Source of the DNA: Clusia tigrina
Lineage: Eukaryota; Arthropoda; Insecta; Diptera; Clusiidae
Length of the DNA: 64,000 nucleotides
Assembly (NCBI GenBank): GCA_920105625.2
Contig: OV050032.1
Location: forward strand, 11,554,807 to 11,618,806
Direction of reading: 5' to 3'
Numbering within the stretch: the stretch's first letter is position 1; each line of letters begins with the position of its first letter. Under the pieces are notes generated by a model. That model did not search any database, was not told the DNA's origin, and worked only from the letters and a program-made list of their open reading frames with translations. Of this stretch, positions 55,240 through 64,000 are shown one piece after another. The position numbers were made by a program, and so were the translations under genes.

Positions 55240-56883
55240 TTAGTCATCTCTTGGCTTCGGATAGAATTGAGTAAGAGATTTAGCAATTTCTTGTGCCAAT
55301 TCCGCTGTAGCGGCGGCCAAAACCCGACGTGACATCATATCGAATGCACCTCCGGCAGGATCTATGACGACTCCGCCAGCCTCACGCACAATTAAATCAC
55401 CGGCACAAACGTCCCAAGCGTGTACACCAAATTCGTAATTGGCATCAGCAGCACTCAATCCAACCATGCACATATTCAAAGCAGCAGAGCCCAAACAGCG
55501 GATGCTGAAAGCAAAAACCACAAACAATTTCAATTAACCTATAATGAGACTAATTTGGTGCTGGCACGATTGGAATAGCTCCGAATCCTATAAAAATGTA
55601 TTATAGATTGGGTAAAGACTTTGACTTTTGCTACATAAATACGATTATATTATATAAAATGTTTTGTAATGGAACCACGAGACCCTTCTTTCGCATATGT
55701 GAACACAAAGCAATATTTCAGGATATAAGAAAATGTGACATCATAACAAGAGTGACCACTACGTTAGATGGCGAACAAGATTCCAATAGATCCACACAAC
55801 TGTCAAAAACTGTACTGAGTAAAACTGCAGAAAAACTCATTATACAAATTAATTAAATACCCTCATTTTGTAAATTTCTGCACAGCTATATAGATAAAAT
55901 TAGGAGATTTGTTAGGTAAAACTTGTGTATTACCGAAACATATAGGACTGTTTCATAAAATGTAATCGAATTTGACAGATGTGCTGAGCTGCTCATTAAG
56001 GCTACTATTACTAGGGTGCAACATCTTAAATCACAGATTAAAGCCTGATGTAAACATATATCTATGTCGTACTTATAAATATATAATTATGATGTGTTCA
56101 CTTGGCCAACAGGGAAAATATTTTTTGCATTCGAACCCCAATCGTGTATTGCGCGCTGATAAGAAGAAAATGCATTGCCATACATACCCATGTGCCTTTG
56201 CTGCCATCTTAGCAAAATTTTCAGTCACAGCTTGGAGTTTTTCTGGATCACGAGTAGTGCCGAATTCGCTGGTGAGCAAAGCTTTACCCAATTCTTTCTG
56301 ACCACTAACTTTAAGGGGACGACCGTTGTAGAGGGCACCTTTGCCACGACGCGCAGTGAAACGTTGTTGCAACAGCGGATTATAAACAATCCCAATTTCA
56401 GTAACTTTATTCACGACAAGACCGACCGATATGCATGAATGCGGAAATGCGTGCACAAAGTTCATGGTACCATCGACAGGATCAATAATCCAGGTCGGAT
56501 CATCGGTCAGTGGATTGGGCTTGCCATCGGCGCTGCTTTCCTCCTCTCCAATGAATCTGCAAGGAAAGTAGAACATTATTGCCTCTATCCCAATAAAATC
56601 CAATTGAATTTAAGTGAACTTGTGATTGGGGAACTTTTCGCGTATGCCATCCATTAGCAATTGCTCCACTTCTTTGTCCGTCTCGGTGACTAAATCAATA
56701 TCACCCAATTTCTGTTCGAAGTGTTGACGTGTTTCATTGCGTAGGGCTATAATCTAAATATCAATCGTAGATTACGAATTTCCAAAATGCAACCAAAATA
56801 AGTTCACTCACCGCCCCCGCTTTGTCCACTAGTCCCGAAATCAATTCGAAGCAATTGTCCAAATCACATTGGCACGTACTCAT
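55240..56883 (-). CDS. inositol monophosphatase (IMPA1 family), complete, four exons
   Basis: Minus-strand exons 56812-56883, 56620-56753, 56188-56556 and 55240-55504 sum to 840 nt, giving 279 aa plus TAA, close to the usual 275-280 aa of animal IMPases. Start ATG at 56883 (MSTCQCDLDNC). Metal-site residues are all present: Glu73 in FIGEES-like FIGEEE, Asp94 and Asp97 in motif A (WIIDPVDGTMNF), and Asp223 in motif B (WDVCAGDLIVREAGG). The enzyme hydrolyses inositol monophosphates to free myo-inositol in the cytosol, needs Mg2+ and is inhibited by Li+ in this family. In motif A the second Thr of the usual GTTNF is Met; the catalytic Thr (Thr99) is kept. Introns are 58, 63 and 683 bp. Intron 2 must use an unusual donor, GTTCAC. 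Related Drosophila genes (CG9391 and its paralogue cluster) lie near Eip78C, from memory. Confidence 0.95.
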
Positions 56884-59800
56884 TATGAATGTACTGTAAG
56901 TAGGTTTATGTGATGCACTTCTTTTGAGTGTGAATTTCCTCCAATTCGCAACGAGTTCTAGAAACCACTAAATAACGCACACCACATTTATATACAATTT
57001 ATGGAAGATTTTTTTCTCCACACACAAACAACAACCATGGAAGTATCGAGCACTACAAACTATGTGCTTCAGAAATTGAGGTTTGGCTACCGTATCGTTG
57101 TTCAGTTGTGGTGCTAATTCTCGGTCTGCTTTTAATTAAATTATAAATGAAAAGTGAAAAAAACACATCTGAAAAAGCTGTGTATGCGCCAGAAACACCA
57201 GGAACACTGGAAAAACAGAAACGCTTTGACAGTTCTAGCCGCCTGACATAGCAATCGTTGTGGAAAAGCAAACAATTATTCAATTTTACCATTTTACGTT
57301 CTTCTCAATTGAGAGCGAAACTGGCGAAGCCACTTTTTTTTGTTTATTTTATTGTTTTGTAAACAAAACTGAAAGTGGTCTCTCACACTGCCTATTGCCT
57401 TCTATTTTGCTTTTGGTCGCTCTCTTGTGTATTTCCTTCATACGAGCATTTAACTGAGCAGAACAGGGAAGTTTCAAGGCAGCGTACAAATTCAAAATGA
57501 TTCCTTTTACGCCCAACAGTGTTGTCAATACAACAACTATTTATTTAGCGCTAGATCTGCTGTTTTTCCCTCTCATCTAGCTACTGCAGTTTTTGCAAAA
57601 ATACGTACAGCAGGAGGGATTTTATGTCCGTATCTATACGATTAAGGACTTCACCGTCTATTTATGAGCGTTTGGGATAGAGGAATAAGAGGAAAATGTG
57701 GTATCATCAATTGTATTGCATATAGAGTAAGAAGCGATAAACCCAAAGAGGAAAGGAAAATGATTATGAAGTCGGGAAACAAGTACAAAAAAAAAATGAT
57801 GCCATCAATAATTCAATCTGGTATTAAGGCAGGATAACAAGCAATCAGGCATACGAAGGTTGGGTTGGAGTTTTCTCAAATTCACATTAATTACGTGAAA
57901 CTCTGTGAATATCGGCGATTTTCATTTGTCAGCAAAAAATGTTCTGCATTTCAGCAATTCAACAAACTTCTTGAAAATTAAATATTATAGCAGTATTAGC
58001 TTAATTTTTAAATATTCAAATATTAAAGAAACACAAAAGATGACAAAAACATAGGAAGTATTGACTCAATATATGGAAAAAGGCTTGAAAAAGCTAGTGA
58101 AAACGCAACTCAAATCCATGTACGAGTGTATAAAATTATTATTTCTGTTCGTGTCGAATTTTATTCAGTTTCAGAACATGAACTGGCTGCACTAAGATTA
58201 ATGTAAAGCAGTTTATTTCATATATGTTATCGAAATATCTGCCCTTGAACGGATCATGTACTAATTAAAATGTGTTGCGTACACAGCTATAATACATATC
58301 TAACATTTTCACTTTGAATTCTGATTTTGAACTGTTTTGGTTGTCAATGTTGACAACACTGATCCCTACAAGCATATGAAACATGGAGCAGAGTGACACC
58401 GGAAGTAAGTACTTGCTCCGATATCATTCGACTAATAAATCAATTTGTTTTTATATATTTTAATGACATTTATTTCTGAAGCATTACATTGTTCCTTTTG
58501 CAAATAAGTATACACGTATAGTACATTTAACAATCATTTCGTAACATTTCATATAGCCAATAAGTATAATTCTTAACATATGTAGCTAGCTTTGAATATC
58601 ATTTTCAAATCATGATCAGCAATATTCTTCGCATTAGTTTGTGTAAAAGAATGCAACCGGCAACTATTCACCATCAATATACTGACATACAGAACATGTT
58701 TTGGTATTTATTTTGTCAACATTAACTTTTCATTATAATAAAGACATATATTTTCATTTTTATTTTTTAATAATGCAATAAATAGCTTTTACATACAGAT
58801 ACACTAAAACACATACATATTTTTAAAATAAATCCTTTTTATATATACTAAATGTTTAACACTGGCTTCAGTTACTAAATGATATGTATTCGTTGCAAGA
58901 AGTCTTTAACAATTAATTGAAGCATTATAATAATTGATATGAATCAATTTGAACATTTAATATGTGTATAATTATTAGTAACTTGGCATACATAAATGAC
59001 ATCCAAGTATGGAGACAAATATTTAAGGCAGGCGGGCATTGTTACAATAATGGGAGTGTAGGAACGATGGAATGCAGCCATAGAATGAAAACAGAAATAA
59101 CATACATACATACATATATAAATAACAAGTTCCAACATTGCTCTTCTAGTTTTAAGTGTGCATGTGCTATTTGTACATACATATATAAATATATGTACAT
59201 ACATAGGTAAATATTTATTATATGAATAACAAACCAACTACGTGCCTGCAGAATTCTGCACTTACATATACTCAATATGTGCTAAAAACGTCTCAACTCA
59301 AAATTCCAATTCAATTTCAACTGTGAAAATTTCATACGGTACATGTGGCATGTGGAACATATATGCTGTGTAGTGACCATTACAGCAAAAGAATCATATG
59401 AATACATATGTATACTACTTATACGCCACCAGCATGCATGCAAAGACACAACAACAATGCGTTTCTTTTAGCAGGGTAGGGAAATCACTGCGGAATGACG
59501 TCACATGCGAGTATATTAATAATTATTGTATTTACTACACCTTAATATATTTTTTTTCTTTTTCATCTCAATCCCAACGCGGAGGAATTGATGAGTATGA
59601 GTAACAAAAAACCTTACATACATACATAGGGTATACTTATGTAATTCTTTTGATTCTCACATTCCAGAAATATTTCATATTTATGTACCATACATGTGTA
59701 TAGAAACAAAAATATAATAAAAACTGTTCAATTTGTGCATTGAGTGCTGCATATACACACACACACACACACGTACTTAAGCGCAAGAAGCACTAATACT

Positions 59801-60940
59801 ATGTGTGAAACTACTGATTGCATATAAAATGCCCCGCCTGGATAGATTTTGGAATTAGACTCAAAATTATTATTTTAATTTGAATCACCCAACTTATGAA
59901 GATTTGATCCGCCGAAATAGTATTTCTGCCACGACAATTGTTATTACTTTTATAACTTTAAGTGCAATGTAATAAAGTGGTGTATTATTACGCGTATCTT
60001 TACTACAGTTTGCAAATACTATACTAGAACGAGTGTATCTAAGGTGTCTTCTTTTACAAGCATAGACTTCTTTGTATTTCATACAATCACCAATTCTCCC
60101 ACGTTTATACGTAAATTGTAAAATTGTGTAATAGCTGCTGGTAATAGTAATTTTTGTGAAACTAATTCTACATATTGTACCTTCATGGCATTTTTGACCA
60201 AGTATAAATTGCTATTGCATTACCGTATCTTCCAATGCGGCAAATATAATAATGTTGGCGAGTGTAGCAAACTACTTGGTGATATAGTGTATTTGTAAAT
60301 ATATTTTGTGTGTGAATGTGTGTGTGTGTGTGTGTGTCTACGAAAGAAGAAACTAAAATGTATTTTATGATTTCACAGCTAGTGTTAATATATTTCTTGT
60401 TCTGTAATTATCTTTTAACAAATTATAATAAAATGTATCACAAATTAGAGCTATTTCTGAAAGAAAATTCAATTATACATACATAAATGTGCAACATATT
60501 TATAATTAAATACAAATAAAATTACCTAAAGTTGTGAAAAAATAAAAAAAATAAAAAAATAATCATACGTACATAGTACAATTACATACATGCAAGGATA
60601 CTACTTAAACAACAACAAAAAAGTACAAGAATGTGCAAACTACATATGTAATTTGTAAATGAAAATATGTAACAAAGATTACACCCATACTTACATACAT
60701 ACTTAAAATAAAGACATTTACAAGGGCAAAATGTTTGCAAGCAAAGTATTTGTTCTAAATGGAGTACATTCATACTTTGTGAGATAAAGAGGCTTTTAAT
60801 GTGGCGGGGTTGATTGCAATATGCGCCTGCCTGAATTAACTAAGATCAAATATCGCTTATCTAAGCAGCTATAGTGTTAATTCTAGTTCTTCATGTGCAT
60901 ATTTTGCGGCTTTGCCAGCCAAGTAAGGGTTGATTGTTGC
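56884..60940. other. intergenic region between IMPase start and AcCoAS end
   Basis: Contains the IMPase 5' flank (minus), then AT-rich sequence with (CATA)n, CA (59757-59772) and TG (60308-60337) tracts, and the AcCoAS 3' flank. A 12-bp perfect inverted pair CAGTGTTGTCAA sits at 57517 and 58361. No second IMPase copy is present. Confidence 0.55.
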
Positions 60941-62920
60941 TTATTTAGCTTCTTGTGGACGATTGGCAAATAATTGCTCCACAATGGTCTCATCGGCCAG
61001 CGTTGAGATATCTCCCACGTTGCGATCATTAATAGCTATCTTACGCAAGACACGACGCATTATCTTACCAGAACGCGTCTTTGGCAAACCAGGCGCATTC
61101 TGTACAACATCTGGCATGGCAAATGGTCCTATGCGATCTCTGACATGCTTCTTCAACTCGGCAATCAACTTCGGATCAAAAGATTCATTTTCATTGGGGG
61201 TTATGAAACAGTAAAGACATTCGCCTTTGACTGGGTGTGGACGTGAAACAACGGCCGACTCGGCAACACGTGGATGTTCAGTGAGCACGGATTCGACTTC
61301 TGCGGTAGACATTAAATGTCCGGACACATTCAGCATATCGTCAACACGACCGGTTATCCAGAGATAGCCATCGGCATCACGACGTGCGCCTAAATTATAT
61401 AATAAGAAAAACCGCATTAAGTTTTGTTTCAGCACTGGCGATAATTAAATAATATAACCCACCGTCTCCGGTACAATAGTAGCCTGGGAATTTCGAGAAG
61501 TATGTGTCCTCAAATCGTTCGTGATTGTTATACAAAGTGCGCATCATGCCTGGCCATGGTTGCGCGAAAACAAGATACCCCTCACCTTCTCCTTCTATTT
61601 CCGTACCGGTCTCATCCAGTAAAGTAGGTTTCACGCCAAAGAATGGAAATGACTGGAAAATAACAGCAATTATAATAATAAAAATGGCAACCTAAAAAAT
61701 ATTTGTGGTCAAATAACTTACAGCTGAGCCCGGCTTCATGGGCGTAGCCCCCGGAAGGGGTGTAATAACGTGACCACCAGTTTCAGTTTGCCAAAAAGTG
61801 TCGACAATGGAGCACTTCTCCTTTCCAATATAACGATAGTACCAAAGCCAGGCTTCTGGGTTTATAGGTTCACCAACACTTCCCAATACTCTTCACGAAA
61901 TGAATAAAAAAAATGCATTTAAAGTATGTTTGGATAAAAAAAGAAAAGCTAATCAATACATACTTGAGACAATTCAGATTGTGTTTCAATACTGGTGCTT
62001 CGCCAAACTTCATTAGAGCGCGAATAGCAGTAGGTGCCGTATAAAACTGCGTTACCTTGTACTTATCAATTACTTCCCAATAGCGATCATTGCTCGGGTA
62101 GAAAGGCGTGCCTTCAAACTAAAAGTTCAATTGCAATTATTATGTCATTCAATTCATAGAATATAGCCAAATATAACTCACCATAACAGACGAAGCACCA
62201 TTAGCTAGTGGACCATAAACCACATAGGTGTGTCCTGTAATCCAGCCAATGTCAGCTGTGCACCAATAAATATCACCAGGCTTATAGTCGAACACAATCT
62301 TGAATGTGGTTGCAGCATAGAGCAGATATCCAGCTGTAGTATGTAAAACACCCTTCGGCTTTCCAGTCGATCCACTCGTATAGAGCATAAACAATGGATC
62401 CTCAGCATCCATCCACTCTGGATAGCAAGCGGGCTCTTTATCTTCAATTTCTTCATGCCACCAAAAGTCGCGATCATCAGTCCATGGAATGTCTTGTTCG
62501 ACATGATTTTCCTGACAGGAAGTCACACGTTTCAAATGCGACACAACTATGCACCTGTCCACTGAATGGCCTAGCTCCTCTGCCTTCTCCAGAGCAATGT
62601 CACACAGTGCCTTCAGGTACAACGGTTTCTCGCCACGCCAAGCACCATCGGCAGTGATCAAAATCTTTGCCTTACAATCAAACATGCGCTCAGCAAGCGA
62701 ATCGGACGAAAAACCGGCAAACACAATGGAATGTACAGCTCCAATGCGGGCGCAGGCCAGCATGGCGATTGGCAGCTCCAGTATCATTGGCATATATATC
62801 GATACTCGATCTCCCTTTTGGATGCCATGATCTTTGAGTACATTGGCAAAGCGGCAAACCTCTTCAAGTAGCTTACGGTAGGTGAGACCACGCGAATAGT
62901 CATCTGGGTGATTGCCCTCC
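60941..62920 (-). CDS. AcCoAS: acetyl-CoA synthetase (ACSS2-like), C-terminal five exons; 5' part beyond window
   Basis: Minus-strand exons are 62182-62920, 61964-62118, 61722-61890, 61463-61652 and 60941-61389 (stop TAA at 60941). All phases agree and introns are 63-73 bp. They encode about 566 residues, starting one base into the codon before EGNHPDD, so roughly the first 100 residues are missing. Visible motifs in order: the nucleotide-binding loop [41 protein letters not shown], the hinge region [21 protein letters not shown], and the C-terminal lysine motif [10 protein letters not shown]. The catalytic lysine of that motif forms acetyl-AMP and is a known acetylation site. The enzyme makes acetyl-CoA from acetate, ATP and CoA. 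Leu in [13 protein letters not shown], where bacteria have Arg, is normal for animal ACSS2. No further exon is seen in 62921-64000, so the 5' intron exceeds 1 kb. Confidence 0.97.
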
Positions 62921-64000
62921 CTGTAAATAAGACCCGAAATGAACGATATATGTATATATTTAGCTGAGCTTCCGGATTATAAATAAAATAAAATCAACAA
63001 AGAAACAAAAATTTTTAGTACATCAGATGTACATATAAAAAATCAAAACAAAGGCGAGAAAGAGCTGAATATTAAATAATATGATGACACTCGTTCACAC
63101 ATACGTATGTATATAGTATGTATGCATGTAAATAAACGCATGTGTGCACATAAGGCACGGCACAAAATTGCTATCTACTACAATCCCACTTAAGAAATCC
63201 CCTCTCTACAGCGCTGAAACACACAGGTGGATGTCAATCGACACGCAGCAAAGGCACATATTCAAAGTAGCCATTAAGCAAGCAATTGAGACGTTAGTAT
63301 AATTAGCCAATTTAAATAATTGTAAGTTATTCTTATGTACATACATACATATGTATGTACATACGTATTTCGGTCTGTGCAAATATGCACATATGTACGT
63401 ATTATAAATATACATACATACATATGTATGTACATATACTCAAGTGGGATCCGAGGAGTTTTGTATAATTGCAATTTAGTATCAAGTGACACTAATTGCA
63501 TTCATCCCCATTGCTACAATTGTCATAACACGAACTTTTAAATATACACTTCCGCTTTTAATTCCCTACCAAAGTGACACTAATCGTGTATTTATTTGTC
63601 TTTCAATCCACTTTTTCCATTTAGCACTTTGGAACACATGGAAATGTATGTATATGTCAAACTTGCACACAGATCCAGAAGCCAATAATATTAGTACATG
63701 TTCGCATATTAACACACACACATATATGTATATATACTTAGCTAGACGTGACGTAGCCATCCAAATGCAATTTAGAAATTAGGAATTGGACTTTCTGTTC
63801 CATTCCGTAGTACCACTGCAAGAACTTTGCATTCAGAGAAATACAATGGCCCGTTCCATGTATTATAGAAGGCTTATACATATGTACTTGTACCACTAAT
63901 TGTAAAATTAGTTGGAAATATTGATATGAAAATTGCTTCACGCTATTAGTTTCGACTACTGGTTTGTGTCAAGTATACATCAAAAAATATGTATAATTTT
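62921..64000 (-). other. 5' intron of AcCoAS (continues past window)
   Basis: The exon starting at 62920 is preceded on the minus strand by a good acceptor (TTATTTACAG). The rest is AT-rich with palindromic TACATACATATGTATGTA runs (63335-63440). No upstream exon with AcCoAS N-terminal motifs was found. Confidence 0.6.

Noticed and set aside
55596..55856. 86-codon + strand frame inside IMPase intron 3
   Set aside because: No recognisable domain and opposite strand in an intron; likely chance.
61290..61345. Leu instead of Arg in the AcCoAS NVSGH-L motif as a possible lost CoA contact
   Set aside because: Animal ACSS2 proteins normally have Leu here; not an anomaly.

Overview
This is AT-rich, repeat-rich nuclear DNA of a higher fly (Brachycera). 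The style of the repeats suggests a tephritid fruit fly such as Bactrocera, Zeugodacus or Ceratitis, but that is inference. The reasons are short introns of about 60-100 bp in housekeeping genes, an ecdysone-puff nuclear receptor of the E78 type, mariner, Tc1, hAT and non-LTR fossils, many (GT)n and (TA)n microsatellites, and a metazoan tRNA-Phe. It is not bacterial: there are no operons, ribosome binding sites or CRISPR arrays.

Layout. About 1-42.7 kb is non-coding and reads as the upstream region and a very long intron of the nuclear receptor gene Eip78C (+ strand). It holds microsatellites, GC-richer islands that look regulatory, and fossil transposons. Near 21.8 kb lies a short exon with an ATG in good context and a consensus donor. 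Its phase fits the first ligand-binding-domain exon at 42694 exactly, so I propose it as the start of a receptor isoform without a DNA-binding domain (E78B type). The shared Eip78C exons are 42694-43058, 43456-43731 and 44334-44711. A complete tRNA-Phe(GAA) gene lies inside the last intron, in the same orientation. Downstream are the 3'UTR, a roughly 400 bp (TA)n array and 5 kb of AT-rich spacer.

From 51.2 to 51.5 kb there is a possible tiny two-exon gene (53 aa). A C-terminally truncated hAT transposase copy follows (minus, 51.86-54.0 kb). Next is a complete four-exon inositol monophosphatase gene (minus, 55240-56883, 279 aa). After 4 kb of spacer come the last five exons of cytoplasmic-type acetyl-CoA synthetase AcCoAS (minus, 60941-62920). 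Its 5' end runs off the window.

The three recognised protein genes do different jobs (steroid-hormone response, inositol recycling, acetate activation). Their proximity looks like inherited fly microsynteny (Drosophila region 78C, from memory), not a functional cluster. I found no clearly new biological system. The items most worth checking are the phase-matched alternative start of Eip78C, the tRNA nested in its intron, the small two-exon gene, an oddly non-consensus splice donor in the IMPase gene, a tRNA-derived SINE family seen in two opposed copies, and a 17-bp minisatellite starting directly after the stop codon of a non-LTR retrotransposon.
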